A stretch of DNA of 64,000 nt from Lumbricus terrestris (GCA_949752735.1 OX457052.1:31594483-31658482), one strand, 5' to 3'. Counted from the first letter of the stretch, positions 23,640 to 35,590 are shown. Numbers and translations are program-made. Notes: generated by a model not told the origin, from the letters alone.

Positions 23640-23890
23640 TCGGCCTACGGTCAGTCTGTTAGTCAGCAGCAGCCAAATGATAAGCTGTTAGTATGTCATG
23701 ACAAACCACATGATAAATCTATTATTATATTTTAGATCAAAGTTACCATTACTAGTATTGACAGTGTGGCATTTATCTATCGAGAAGCACACTTTTAAAG
23801 CAATTTGGGTCTAATACGATTACGATTTTTGCACACCTTTTATATTTATTACCGTTTTCCTGTAAAAACACCTGCTGGATTTATAGGGCG
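23640..23890. repeat. Dispersed repeat shared with about 34815-35050
   Basis: Both contain 'gtcagcagcc', 'atcaaagttac', 'acaNtgtggcattt', 'gagaa', 'atttattaNcgttttNct' and 'acacctgNct' in the same order and orientation. Non-coding. The second copy lies in the 3' flank of copy A of the secreted family. Confidence 0.6.
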
Positions 23891-23970
23891 CTAATTAAGT
23901 GTAGGACCCATTGCTTTGCTTTGAAATGACCAATCATTTCAGGCCAATGCACTTCTTTGAGACTTTGTAT

Positions 23971-24385
23971 TGTAGAGATGTTGATCTCTACATAGTTGAA
24001 TTTAATTAGTAAGTAAATTAGCGGTTATCATAAATTTACGGCCTTCATAAATAGCGGCCTTTATAAAGTAGCCCTGTCGCTGGGTGGCGCTTCTGTGCGC
24101 TGCTCAATGTGGAATCACCGATGTTTTATCGGATGACGGGAGAGTTGTGGATCGGCCTCCATGTTGAATAGTGGCATCGTTATCGGAAAGAATTGGATAT
24201 AATTTAAAATAAATATTGAAACGGTTGAATCTGTCGTAAACTTAGCCTGTTGCTGAGTAAATCGTATTCAGGAATTGTTAGGAACGATTCCGGGGTTCTT
24301 TTGGTGTAGTAAGGCCAAAGGAGTGCATTAAATTGTAGTCCAATTCTGAATGAGCGTTAGCCGCTAATTCTGTGCGCCGAGAACA
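23971..24385 (+). mobile_element. LTR (415 bp), first copy
   Basis: Starts TG and ends CA (TGTAGAGATG..GCCGAGAACA). It appears identical by eye to 25100-25514. The first 22 bases form a hairpin (TGTAGAGAT-gttg-ATCTCTACA). The internal segment to the second LTR is only 714 bp and has no gag or pol, so the element is non-autonomous or internally deleted. Confidence 0.8.
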
Positions 24386-25099
24386 GTTGAACAGTTGAGC
24401 AGTTGTGCTAACTAGTTGGATTAGATTTGCATTTAATTTCTGCTGCAGAAGATTGTATTTCATTTGATGACTGTACTACATTGAAATGTTTCAGTTGATA
24501 AGATTGTATTGCCTATGTGTATTTCTCAGAGTGCTTGTGTATTGCTTGTGCAGTGTGAAAGGAAACCCTTTCTGTGAGTTCTATTTATGGAAGCATTGTG
24601 ACGTCATGTCAGATTCTATTTTTAGTCTTAGGAAAGCCCTGTTGGTCAAGGGTGCTGTGTTTCCTTAAAGTAGGTCATGTTTACAACTGACTAGACTTGT
24701 GTTGCTGATCTAAAAATAGCGTGCTGTGCTGTGTAGAAATGAAAGTAAATAGAAGTAAATAGCTTAGTGATGCACTGTGTTTGATATACTGTATTTGTAT
24801 GTGTAGTTAAACAGAACATTTAGTTGTTGATAAATTAGTTCCATGATAACTCTTGGACAGAATTAAGTTGCAATTTGTGTATTTGAACTGTTTTATGGAA
24901 CTGAAATGCTGCTGTTTTAGCATGGACATTTGAGAACTGTTAATGACCTTGTGAACTGCCATAAGAGTAGTTAGACTAATGTAAGTTCGTGACCTCGTCT
25001 TGTATAGAGGCCGAACCCTCTCTGAGTAGGATTTAGCTTAATTCCAGGAGGAATTCGGAATTTCTTCCTGTGGAAGAAATTTGTCTGGTCGGTGGATAT
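24386..25099 (+). mobile_element. Internal remnant between identical LTRs
   Basis: 714 bp with no domain recognised. Near the second LTR there is a purine-rich stretch ('ccaggaggaattcgga', 'gtggaagaaa') that could be a relic polypurine tract. It starts 'gttgaacagttgagcag' rather than with an obvious primer-binding site. The short open frame at 24486-24668 is not supported. Confidence 0.55.
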
Positions 25100-25514
25100 T
25101 GTAGAGATGTTGATCTCTACATAGTTGAATTTAATTAGTAAGTAAATTAGCGGTTATCATAAATTTACGGCCTTCATAAATAGCGGCCTTTATAAAGTAG
25201 CCCTGTCGCTGGGTGGCGCTTCTGTGCGCTGCTCAATGTGGAATCACCGATGTTTTATCGGATGACGGGAGAGTTGTGGATCGGCCTCCATGTTGAATAG
25301 TGGCATCGTTATCGGAAAGAATTGGATATAATTTAAAATAAATATTGAAACGGTTGAATCTGTCGTAAACTTAGCCTGTTGCTGAGTAAATCGTATTCAG
25401 GAATTGTTAGGAACGATTCCGGGGTTCTTTTGGTGTAGTAAGGCCAAAGGAGTGCATTAAATTGTAGTCCAATTCTGAATGAGCGTTAGCCGCTAATTCT
25501 GTGCGCCGAGAACA
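25100..25514 (+). mobile_element. LTR (415 bp), second copy
   Basis: Seems identical to 23971-24385. It is followed by a leader and an open frame, so it may act both as 3' LTR of the upstream piece and 5' LTR of the downstream piece. Confidence 0.8.
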
Positions 25515-26984
25515 AAGGCCGGTGGTGCAGTAGACACATTTAAGTAGCGCCTAAATTTTTCTATTGGTCTTATGCGTTGGGATTAGGCCTAACTTAGTAA
25601 TAATTGCTAGCTGGTGTTGTGCACGCAATCTTTCTGTAATAGTTAAGATTTGTAACAAGAATACAATCATTGAAAATGTGTGAACGTTTATTGGCAACCG
25701 GAAATACAGAGGCTGTGGAAGAGGGCGGTCGGCCTGAACATTTATATGGCGCCATAGAAGAAGAAGTAGCAGCTGCCTTGTTAGACTTGACTGACAGAAA
25801 CATAACTTCTGACATGCTGTCTCATGACTCAACCCTTGAGAGAGATAGTTCAAAGTCTGTGGTGGTGAATGCAAAGAACCCTGGCTCCCTGCTTGATAAG
25901 TGGGGGGTTGCTATTTGCCCAATAACCGCGGATAGTCCTGCCTTCCCTCATCTTGGTACCTGGTCAGAAGAGTTGAGTTATGGGGCACATGGTAGAGTTG
26001 TGGGTTCGAATACCAGGGTTGGCCTGGAACCTATGCACGAATATGGAGAGCTCCCGACTAGGAAATCATCTGATGTCAGCATGCAAGGAAAGGAAGTGTC
26101 ATTCATCCCACAGCTAGCGTTGTCGCCCCAAGTAGATCCTACAATTACCGGGGGCGGAAGAATGCAGTCCGCTACAATTAGCCTGTTGCTGAGTAAATCG
26201 TATTCAGGAATTGTTAGGAACGATTCCGGGGTTCTTTTGGTGTAGTAAGGCCAAAGGAGTGCATTAAATTGTAGTCCAATTCTGAATGAGCGTTAGCCGC
26301 TAATTCTGTGCGCCGAGAACAAAGGCCGGTGGTGCAGTAGACACATTTAAGTAGCGCCTAAATTTTTCTATTGGTCTTATGCGTTGGGATTAGGCCTAAC
26401 TTAGTAATAATTGCTAGCTGGTGTTGTGCACGCAATCTTTCTGTAATAGTTAAGATTTGTAACAAGAATACAATCATTGAAAATGTGTGAACGTTTATTG
26501 GCAACCGGAAATACAGAGGCTGTGGAAGAGGGCGGTCGGCCTGAACATTTATATGGCGCCATAGAAGAAGAAGTAGCAGCTGCCTTGTTAGACTTGACTG
26601 ACAGAAACATAACTTCTGACATGCTGTCTCATGACTCAACCCTTGAGAGAGATAGTTCAAAGTCTGTGGTGGTGAATGCAAAGAACCCTGGCTCCCTGCT
26701 TGATAAGTGGGGGGTTGCTATTTGCCCAATAACCGCGGATAGTCCTGCCTTCCCTCATCTTGGTACCTGGTCAGAAGAGTTGAGTTATGGGGCACATGGT
26801 AGAGTTGTGGGTTCGAATACCAGGGTTGGCCTGGAACCTATGCACGAATATGGAGAGCTCCCGACTAGGAAATCATCTGATGTCAGCATGCAAGGAAAGG
26901 AAGTGTCATTCATCCCACAGCTAGCGTTGTCGCCCCAAGTAGATCCTACAATTACCGGGGGCGGAAGAATGCAGTCCGCTACAG
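25371..26984 (+). repeat. Tandem duplication, two 807-bp copies
   Basis: 25371-26177 and 26178-26984 are near-identical. Each starts inside the LTR at 'ttagcctgttgctgag' and ends 'gcagtccgctaca'. The junction shows microhomology (acaNTNAGCC). It could be a recent replication-type duplication or an assembly artefact. Confidence 0.88.
25676..26245 (+). CDS. Unrecognised ORF after LTR (gag position), copy 1
   Basis: The ATG at 25676 opens about 190 codons. The first 30 residues are acidic (CERLLATGNTEAVEEGGRPE) and the region around residues 107-118 reads GAHGRVVGSNTR, from DNA resembling a tRNA T-arm ('gggttcgaataccag'). The last 20 residues or so come from reading into the partial LTR of the next tandem copy. 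I do not recognise a Gag, protease or RT motif. Position after an LTR and a leader of about 160 bp suggests a Gag-like or leader ORF of the element, not a host gene. Confidence 0.4.
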   Translation: MCERLLATGNTEAVEEGGRPEHLYGAIEEEVAAALLDLTDRNITSDMLSHDSTLERDSSKSVVVNAKNPGSLLDKWGVAICPITADSPAFPHLGTWSEELSYGAHGRVVGSNTRVGLEPMHEYGELPTRKSSDVSMQGKEVSFIPQLALSPQVDPTITGGGRMQSATISLLLSKSYSGIVRNDSGVLLV

Positions 26985-27049
26985 TAAGCCGGTCACACAA
27001 TAACAGAATTGCTCTGTCATTCTGGGAACAAATAATTATTTTAGCATAA
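26483..27049 (+). CDS. Unrecognised ORF after LTR, copy 2
   Basis: Same protein as copy 1 for about 165 residues, then a different C-terminus because it reads out of the duplication at 26984 (..SRSHNNRIALSFWEQ). 'acagtaagcc' at the divergence point resembles a splice donor, so the natural frame may be spliced here. Function unknown. Confidence 0.4.
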   Translation: MCERLLATGNTEAVEEGGRPEHLYGAIEEEVAAALLDLTDRNITSDMLSHDSTLERDSSKSVVVNAKNPGSLLDKWGVAICPITADSPAFPHLGTWSEELSYGAHGRVVGSNTRVGLEPMHEYGELPTRKSSDVSMQGKEVSFIPQLALSPQVDPTITGGGRMQSATVSRSHNNRIALSFWEQIIILA

Positions 27050-27735
27050 CGAGTTCGTCATGAAGGCTCGAGAACACGATCTGAATGGAGGCGGACGAAC
27101 ATGCGCGGCATCTTTCAGATTCACTGCTTAACTCAGTCAATTAGAATACGTCTGTTTCGCAGACCCGTGTTTAAGGCCCTTCGAGTGTCGGTGCAAAGTG
27201 TTACAGCAGGGGCAAAGTGCTGCTCGGCAGTCTTACAAGATTAGTCATTTACAAAAATCCGCAGTTCAATAGGCTGGCCTACATGGTTTGTCGGCTGTGG
27301 CGGGTCAGTATAAGCAAGCACGCAACATCGGCGAACTTAGTTAAATTAATATTTTCTTACAATTAGGCCTACTGATTTTACAAAAAGTTTAAGTAACACT
27401 GAGACTCGCAAAAGACATTTGGCCAATGGCAACAAAACTCTCGGCTCAGGGGCATTCGGTGCACCGCACCGAATGGGCCTATGTTAAACACGGCCCTGCT
27501 GTTTCGCTAAACAACCTATAGACACAATTCATTTCTTTGATGACTCATCTGTTTTCGTTGCGATTCGTTGTGGGTTAGCCTATGTTATTCTGCGGAGTCT
27601 CTCTTAACTCTAAGGCTACCAAGCTTTTTTGTAACACGGACTACCAAAGGGACTACCCCTTGGTAGCCCGAGAGTAAACCGAATTCCGTAAGAAAAGAAA
27701 CCAGCAACAAACTACGAAAAACAATAATTGTGAAA
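27050..27735. other. Intergenic; small inverted repeat only
   Basis: No gene seen. 27613-27670 has 'ggctaccaag' and 'cttggtagcc' as an inverted pair, possibly a minute MITE. Confidence 0.4.
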
Positions 27736-27800
27736 ATTTATATAGCGCCGCAATCCAGTCATGCCGTTACAAAAGCGCCTAAGTGCTCTGTATAATCTCC
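27736..27800 (-). mobile_element. LINE 3'-end fragment
   Basis: 'tttatatagcgccgc' and 'aagcgcctaagtgctctgta' match, in reverse, the 3' end of the LINE at 27890-28663 ('gcgctgtataaat'). Confidence 0.5.
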
Positions 27801-27889
27801 AAATGCTCCGTTAAGAAGTAGCCTATGCGATTCCATACGTGATGTGGAAATAAGCTAGGCTACCCTGGACGAACTAAGTTTTATAAAGT

Positions 27890-28663
27890 GTGCGTCGAGG
27901 AATGAGTAATAGGTCCATTAAGCTCGACCTGAGCGTTCTCTCTTCTCAATTTCCATCTATGACTTATTCTTTGGTGGTGCGTGACCTTGGAGTGCTCCTG
28001 GACTCTGAACTCACCCTTGCATCTCATATAGATCAGGTATGCCGCAGCTGCTGCTACCAACTGCGACAGCTCAGGGTCATTGCTCGCTCTCTGACTTCTA
28101 AAGCTGCAGCTTCTATTGTCCATGCATTTGTGCTGAGCCGCCTCGACTACTGCGCCTCCATCTTTGCTGGTCTCCCGCAGGTTCGGATTGAGAGGTTGGA
28201 GAGGGTCCACCGGGCTGCCGCACGACTTATTGGGGGTTTCACCAAGTACGACCGCGCTTCCCAATATATGCGTGAGGTCTTGCACTGGCTTCCTTTTCCG
28301 CAGCGCATCTCATTTAGGATTGCATCTTTGGTGTGGCGATGCTTTTCAGGCTGGGCACCCTCTTATCTGTGTGAGCTTTGCCTCCCTCTTTCCACTTGCA
28401 TAGGCCGACGCGCTCTGCGCTCTGCTGTCCATGGTGACTTAATGGTTCCTTTCACTCGCTCTGCGACAATGCAGAGGCGTTCATTCTCTGTGGTTGGCCC
28501 AACAACCTGGAATGGACTTCCCTTGACTATGCGACACCTCCCAAGCTGTTCTCAATTTCATAAACTGTTGAAGACTGTTTTTTTTGCTTGATCTGGGTCG
28601 GGAGCGCCTCTGAGTAGGTACCTTGAAGGGGCGCTGTATAAATTACGATTGATTGATTGATTA
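27890..28663 (+). mobile_element. 5'-truncated CR1/L2-like LINE
   Basis: An open frame to 28591 encodes the C-terminal RT region: R-D-L-G-V-L-L-D-S-E-L-T-L, S-R-L-D-Y-C-A-S-I-F-A-G-L, R-A-A-A-R-L, L-H-W-L-P and F-S-V-V-G-P-x-x-W-N-G-L-P. The 3' end 'gcgctgtataaatt' is followed by (GATT)n. The frame is intact over what remains. Other fragments with the same 3' end occur at about 45632-45950, 48160-48200, 49255-49320 and 51080-51130. Confidence 0.88.
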
Positions 28664-28859
28664 AAGCTGTTACAGGGTATAGTTTCAGCGATCTTAACAA
28701 CAATTAGCCTAACTGTTTCTCCTCGCTTCCTTTCTGCTGTATTGCGGCTGTTGCCAACAATTCCTTCAAAGCCTGGGACTTATTATATCTGTTTCATTAT
28801 TTTTTAAAATCTCGATAGTATTATAGTAGGCAACTAGGCATGCGATAGTTTAAAAAGTA

Positions 28860-29710
28860 TTCAATTTGGAGTCCCACAGAGATCCAATCTAGGACCATGC
28901 TGTTTCTGTTTCTAATATCTAGGACAATGCTCTTTCTGTTTCTAATATCTATAATCAATGATCTTCCGAATGTCTCGAAGGCTTCTAAACGTTTGTTTTT
29001 CATCCTGTTCGCGGATGATATGAACGTTTCTTGTTCCCACTCTTGAGTAAACATCCCATTTCAATCATGAACAGTTTACTTAGAGCTGGAGCTCATTGCC
29101 GAGTGGTTTCTATTGTCATCGAACTTAGAAAAAAACCTGATTATATCCCGTTCAAATCGCATAGCTTAGAATACAGCAGGGAGAACTAGACTGAAAACGC
29201 TGGTACGCCTCTTACTCCTGTAAATTCTTTAAAAAACTGTTTAGGAGTCTGCGTTGATGGTCATTGACATGGAATGAACATAATAGCCACCTAATAATGA
29301 GCAAATGACCTGGTCCAACCGTCTTCTTTCGTCCATTATGCACATTGCAGTATTATCTCTCTATAGCAGTTAAGTATTCGCTCTCTTGTTCTAAATCATT
29401 TCTCGACCCGACAGGCTGAGTCTTTTCAGTTTTTGTTTTCCTTTCCCTTAGTTCCATAGACTTAGTTTCTGTTGCTATCTTTTCTTCGTCCTTTCTCTTT
29501 ACTTTTGTCTTGCATGTGTATGGCAAAGTTTAGTTAAGACCAACGCATAATAAATTCAATCCATTATTTGGTGTCGCTAGTTAGCAGGATGTCTTTTTCC
29601 CTTTAGGGCCTTCTTTTTTGTAGCAGAGTTGCAATGATACGTAGTTTTTACATGTTTAGGCCTAATTTGGCTGCAAAATGAAACATTTTTGATTAATTGA
29701 TTGATCGAAC
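28860..29710 (+). mobile_element. Degenerate LINE relic
   Basis: Broken RT motifs in several frames: 'ggagtcccacag' (GVPQ), 'atcaatgatcttccg' (INDLP), 'ttcgcggatgat' (FADD). The end is 'ttgattaattgattgatcg'. Frameshifts and a short internal duplication ('tgctNtttctgtttctaatatct') make it non-functional. Confidence 0.7.
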
Positions 29711-30034
29711 TGTCTGCTTTTGTCCTTTTGTTGAGCTCGATTTAGTAGACAGCTAAGTTGAGCACGACTAAACTCATAGCACAACTCCATTAATACCTTC
29801 TTTAGAAACCAACACGCTGATCTAATACCAAAATAATGTGCAAAAATGAATTATGCATTTTGTAATGTTGTTTCGTTGTACCTCACCAGCTGTGTTCATT
29901 GGATGGGCTAATGCGGGACAAAGTGATTGAGTCAATGGAGGATGCACCTGTGCACAACTCCTGATGCGGGATGAATTTTAATGGTCCGATATTTTGTAAA
30001 AGATTCATTAAAAATTGCGGTAACACTGCGTGAT

Positions 30035-30092
30035 AATCATTACACTCCAGTACTTTCTCACAATTAAAGTTTTATTCTACGTTGCTATAAAT
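30035..30092 (+). promoter_or_regulatory. Copy A core promoter: conserved upstream block and TATA box
   Basis: 30035-30067 ('aatcattacactcca..tttctcacaa') is conserved before copies B and C. The TATA box 'ctataaattt' at 30085 lies 96 bases before the ATG at 30182. Confidence 0.7.
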
Positions 30093-30181
30093 TTGTTGGC
30101 CTTTCTAGGAACAGTTACTATTCACTGCCACGTGACAAAATTCTAATCCTCACATGTGCACACGCGTACATCTTTACGAAG

Positions 30182-30364
30182 ATGGTTTCAATCCACATCG
30201 TGACCATGGTGGTTTTGATGGGTTCTGACCTTTTAATTTGGAGGGTTCATGCTGGATCCAGTAGATCGAGAGACTTCCGTGTCTCCAAAGACGAAAGCTG
30301 CGGTACAGATGCTTTGAAGACGATCAACTCCATCATACAACGGTCGCCTCTTCCACAGTGTACG
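30182..30364 (+). CDS. Secreted Cys-rich protein family, copy A, exon 1
   Basis: Complete three-exon member (30182-30364, 31707-31918, 34011-34197; about 193 residues). The ATG at 30182 aligns with the second Met of the longer frames in copies B and C and gives a signal peptide MVSIHIVTMVVLMGS..WRVHAG. The mature N-terminus is Ser/Arg-rich, followed by E-S-C-G-T-D-A-L-K-x-I-N and Q-C-T at the donor 'gtaagc'. Other copies have F-C-K-N-A-L and A-C-K at the same places, so the two Cys are conserved. The product should be a small extracellular disulfide-rich protein with a Thr-rich tail. I recognise no known family. Candidate roles, by pattern only: host-defence effector, lectin-like recognition, secreted adhesive or mucus component. 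Confidence 0.78.
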
Positions 30365-30499
30365 GTAAGCAGAGATTGTTTATTTGTAGAAATAAATAAT
30401 AAATGCACAGTCCATCCTTACAGCAGCCGCTTAGTCTCTGTTATCTACGCAGCAACTAATCGCTCTTCGATTTTTGGCTCATTGTATTCTTCTTGCGTT

Positions 30500-30675
30500 T
30501 GCATTGTTTAGGTCCATCATGTCTGATGAATACAGCACAATTTAATTATTGTTTTCATCACCGCCATCCTTCTCCTTCTTCTCCCCCGTCATTGTCGTCA
30601 TCATCATCCATCATCATCGTCGTCGTCGTCGTCATCATCGTCATCATCATTATCATCATCAAGTTTATTAACACT
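30500..30675. repeat. (TCA/TCG)n microsatellite
   Basis: Trinucleotide-rich stretch in intron 1 of copy A. Open frames here are artefacts. Confidence 0.8.
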
Positions 30676-30801
30676 TCAACTTCTTATTCTACTTCTTATT
30701 ATTTTTTTTACCCGAGGTATCAATGATCCCTCAGGATTTATAACAATTATTTCAGGAGTAAAAAAAGTGAATCTCCGAGAAATCAGGCCTCGTCCCAGGT
30801 T

Positions 30802-31097
<296 letters not shown>

Positions 31098-31224
31098 TTC
31101 AATGGTATCATTCATTAGAATGATCACGGTCGTAATCATAATCATTGTTATTGTAAACGAGATTTTTAAAATTTTAGTTCGTGCATTTGTTTTAGCGCTT
31201 CTTCAAGCTTACTACTCAGAGGCT

Positions 31225-31349
<125 letters not shown>

Positions 31350-31706
31350 GATCGGACGGATAAGGTGGATGATGTTTATAGTTGTGTAAAAAGTGAGCAC
31401 AGAAATAATGTTCAACGAATCAAGAGACAATTACAGGCAAACGGAGTAACGAGCAGTGCTCAGATGCGATGGCTTCTTTACAACCTAAATAAATCGAGAG
31501 AACTCAAGTGAGAGGGAGACAGAGAGAACAAGCAACTAAAAATATGTAGTCTGAGATGGAACTTTCTCAGCAGCCAGGGTGCTCAAATTTACAAACGAAG
31601 AATTAGCGCAATGTATCTTAGATCTTTATCTTAAATTGCCTCTAGTTTTGGCACTTGTTTTAATGCACAGCAACTAAAATCGATTTAAATCCTGTTATTT
31701 CTCTAG

Positions 31707-31918
31707 TGTGGCCCTTCTGGAACTATCTGCAAGGCCGACTTCTTCGATGCCAAGATAAGAAAAACGACAACGGTACTGACTTGTTCTGGCTGTACTGGTC
31801 CTCAGGTTCCGATTACGAGCTCGACAGAGTGCAAAAATGTTGCTGGTACCAATCGCGCGGTCTTGGAAATGTTTTTCCTGAATATTTATCCGCGATGCAG
31901 AGACATTAAAATATACAG
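31707..31918 (+). CDS. Secreted Cys-rich protein family, copy A, exon 2 (Cys-rich core)
   Basis: The acceptor 'ttatttctctag' is followed by CGPSGTICKADFFDAK.., then L-T-C-S-G-C-T-G-P-Q-V-P-I-T-S-S-T-E-C-K, P-R-C-R-D-I-K-I-Y, and donor AG|gtatat. 212 bases, phase 0 in, two bases out. An in-frame TAG immediately precedes the exon, so it must start by splicing. Six Cys, one more than B or C (I-C-K near the start). Confidence 0.82.
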
Positions 31919-34010
31919 GTATATACACTCAGTCTGATTGCAAATGTTACTTCCAATACAGCTTTGGCACCAGCATCATTTATATAAATTGACAATCAAG
32001 ACTGTATTTTAAAGTAAGTCATATCTGAGCTTATGTAATGCTTCGGCCAAACCACTTCTGAATTTGACCTGCAGAGGAACTAACAGAACAGCCTCGCTAT
32101 TGAGAAGTTGATTTGATATAATAGTGCCGTTGTTTAGGCCCTCCGTTTGTGGAAGCTGAGGAACTTTCAAAGCTTTTCGTTGCATTAGGCCTGCATAAGA
32201 AATATTCTTGGTAGCCTATGCTACTTTTAAGTGAAGAATTAGTCTACATACCGTTACGTAATAATACAACTTTTAAATTAAAGAGAGGTCTATTTGGCAC
32301 CTTCAAGTATACCTAAAATTGCAGGAATGTTTTTATAATATTATTATTCCACTGAAAGAAACACTTTGACTTTCAAACTCTGACGATGAGAAAATACTAA
32401 AATCAACCGGGAAATCAATGCAACCCGTAGATAAAGTGATAGACGCTTTTGTGTCGCTGAAATGAGATATTAATGACTAAGGGTGGTAGAGTGTGAGATA
32501 GGAGGACCATAGCTAGAGCTGGGTAGCTGGTTGATGAAGAGTTCGCGAAGGTTAATTCGCAGGAAGTATTGTAATTAGCTATAATAGCTGACAATAATAT
32601 GACTTATTGAAGTAGATGCGCTCAGAGGTTTTCAGCCAGTGGAATGTTTATAAACTGGAGAGTTAATTTTTGTGGTAGGCCTAATGCTTCCGTGTCCTGG
32701 TAATAGACCAGTCGAGTGAATTTTGGATGCGTGGCAAACGCCTTTTTGGGTGCATAAAATGTATGTGAGCGGGATAGTGGAAATGAAAATTTAGGTAATT
32801 GACCATGGAGTGGAAAATAGCGATGTTCCCTACTAGATGCAATTTTTAAATCAGGCATTAGTCGAAAGCGACGAAGGTCGCGGATGCGTTTGAAGCACGT
32901 GCGCGAAAGGTTGAGAACGTGATAAACTGATCAAAAATATTGATCTAGGACAACCCTAAGATAGTGATGTAGATAGACGAAGAGTTGTTAGGCAGTACTG
33001 TTGTTTGGAAGGGATTTCATTGATCTGACATGAGAGGCAATGGAGAGTATAATTCAGTTTTTGGCAGCGTTGGGGCAGAGGAAAGTGGAGGACATTCACT
33101 GAAAATTTGCTTGACCATAATGTACGTGTAACTATTAGGCTAATTGCTGAAAGTGAGGATGGGAAAATGTTGAGAAATAAAGACATGAGTGATAGTTGGG
33201 TGTTTTATTCCTAGAAGGATTTTATGAGAAAGTTTAGAAGCAGAAGGGTAAGGGATGAAATGAAGTAGCCCTAAGCTAGAGAGCTTTGGTGAACACAGGA
33301 AGAAAGTGGATGGGCTGCAATAAGTCGATGGAAAATTTAACACTATGGAATCGGGAAAACAAGACAGATTGGCACCAGAGAGAACAGTGTCAGAATAGTC
33401 TAAGTCAAACGAAGAGGATAACCGAATTAGAAACATGGCATGATCGATGAGACGAGAATCTGATAGCAACAGAAATGTCGATGAGAAAATGTCCAACTAT
33501 AAAATGTTGCTCATTATCTGTATGGGAAGGAACAACTCTAAGTAAATAGGCCTACCTGCCACGCAAACCCTTAAGTTAACACGGTGCATCGGGTTGAATA
33601 AAAGCTTGCGAGATGAACCGTCGGTTTGTCAGCTCTGGTAAACACCCGTGCAAGCTCGCAACTTATAAAAAACATGGCTATCAATAGCCTAACTGACATA
33701 ATAATTATAAGATTCTATGATACCTTTCAGCACTACAGTTTGTCTTGTGACAAGGTAGCCTGCTTGGTAAGGAACTAATAAATTGATACTAAATTGTAAA
33801 ATGATGTCGCTCGTCATCTGAGACACACCTCACCATTCAGACAATTTGGAGCCAATACTCACAAAAGCATTGCAATTCATGAATTATTGCAGGAAAATAA
33901 TTTAATTTTAATTTTTTTTAGTTCAATTATAATTTGCACTCTTGCTCAAGTGGGGTGCACTACCTGTCGATCATGTAATTCGCTTATTCATTTTTCATAT
34001 GTGCTCTTAG
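31919..34010. other. Copy A intron 2; nothing recognised
   Basis: 2.1 kb, AT-rich. Open frames on the minus strand (for example 33140-33496) have no domain signature and no paralogue support; I treat them as chance. Confidence 0.45.
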
Positions 34011-34197
34011 ATGCGGCTGTCCAGCTGTGAGCACGACCACACCAGTAGAAACGACTGCTGGGCCTACTACATCCATCGTGGCGACTACAAAATCTTCAGG
34101 CGTAGAACCTGTGGCAACCAGTACTACCCAAACAGCAGTACCTACCGTATCTCGACCGTCGACTCCATTTGATTCATTGACAGATCCGAATTACTAA
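34011..34197 (+). CDS. Secreted Cys-rich protein family, copy A, exon 3 (Thr-rich tail)
   Basis: The acceptor 'tgtgctcttag' gives A|TGC GGC TGT CCA (Arg-Cys-Gly-Cys-Pro across the junction), then about 58 residues rich in Thr, Val, Ser and Pro, ending PFDSLTDPNY and TAA. No membrane segment. The 3' flank (34,380-34,560) shares short blocks with copies B and C ('actgctttgaga', 'aattNgag..cagcaaacc'). Confidence 0.78.
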
Positions 34198-34814
34198 TTT
34201 ATGCGCCATAATGAATCAATGACACAAACTTTTGACACAATGTGTCTTTTGCGAGTTATTGCCTAAGTGAAAAATCGTATCAATTAAATGAATTACTCCA
34301 CATGGATTTACTCAATTGCTGTAATTTTATGATCCAAGTTTAGAGAGTTCTCAAATTATTTTGATTTCTCATTGCGCCATTCCAATTAAAATTCGAGTTG
34401 TCAGCAAACCAATTTTTACAAAGTCTGTGTCTGTTAAAAAGACGACAATCACAAGGAACCTTAATCATAGCCTAATTGACTTTGGTTATATTTACGGTAG
34501 AATAAGCCTGAGTAAACTGCTTTGAGACTGTTGTCATTGTCATGCCATGCTTGGTGGTTTCAAATGCACTGCGATGACTATTCTAATTAGGCCTACTTCG
34601 CATTTCTAGGTTGTCGCTAGGCGCTGAGAATTCGCTTCTGGCTTTCTTAGTTAAATTAAGGAGTGCCAAACTGTGTTAGTAGCCTACTTGAATGAGTGTT
34701 CAGCGACCTCGGAAAATTTCTTCCTGTTTCATGAGCGCCATGGCCTTGTGGTATGTAGCCTAAGTCCTTAAGCAGTGCTTAATCAAGTCCCTCTGCTTTG
34801 GTGAAATCTAAACG

Positions 34815-35050
34815 CGGCTAGTCAGCAGCCATTATTATAGTGGTAATTTAGTCAGGTATCGAAATAACACAGCACGAAGGGCCTACTAGTATCATATTAC
34901 TTATCAAAGTTACTGGCATTAACAATGTGGCATTTTTCTTGTGAGAAATACTTTGCTAAATGAATAAAATTATTAAGACTGCACTAAAATGGCTTAGGCC
35001 TAATTATTTGCATTTATTAACGTTTTACTCTTAAACACCTGGCTATATCT
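34815..35050. repeat. Dispersed repeat shared with about 23640-23890
   Basis: Second copy of the non-coding block described at 23640. Confidence 0.6.
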
Positions 35051-35590
35051 AGGCTATATCTATAAGAAAGGAAGTACATATATTTGTCAGTTATGCACGC
35101 TCACACTTTTGCAACTACTGACCTGAAACATTGCATATAGATAAACGTTCACCAAAACCATCCAAGTACGCTATTTTCAGCTTTTTATTCACTTTAGATT
35201 TAGAAAAACAGACATTTCAAATTTCGCTGTGTTAATGTATGCGCTAGCGGCTAGCCTACCGCTGCAATTGCGTCGCCGTGTTTCAATCGTTTTTCAGTAA
35301 CGGCCTGTTGCCGTTGACGTCATATTTTGACGTCGTTTTTCGCCAAGCTTAGCATGAAAATCATACGCTGTCGTACAGCCCTGTGAAAAGATACATGCCT
35401 TCGGCCAAGGAGTATAAGCTTGTACCAAGAGGAGCCTCAAATATATTTTTCTTCAATAAAATAAATGCTTGGTATGATCAGATTATTTATAAAGAAACAG
35501 AGTACCAGCGTGACCGCATGTTGCCATGCATATTTTAACACTTATATCTGAAACGTTACAGCTAGACAGATGTTTACACGAGCCACCTCG

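Noticed and set aside
31706..31909. 67-residue + frame over copy A exon 2
   Set aside because: It is out of frame with the exon defined by splice sites, Cys motifs and paralogues.
33140..33496. 118-codon minus-strand frame in copy A intron 2
   Set aside because: No start context, domain, paralogue or splice support; low-complexity Ser/Leu/Phe composition.
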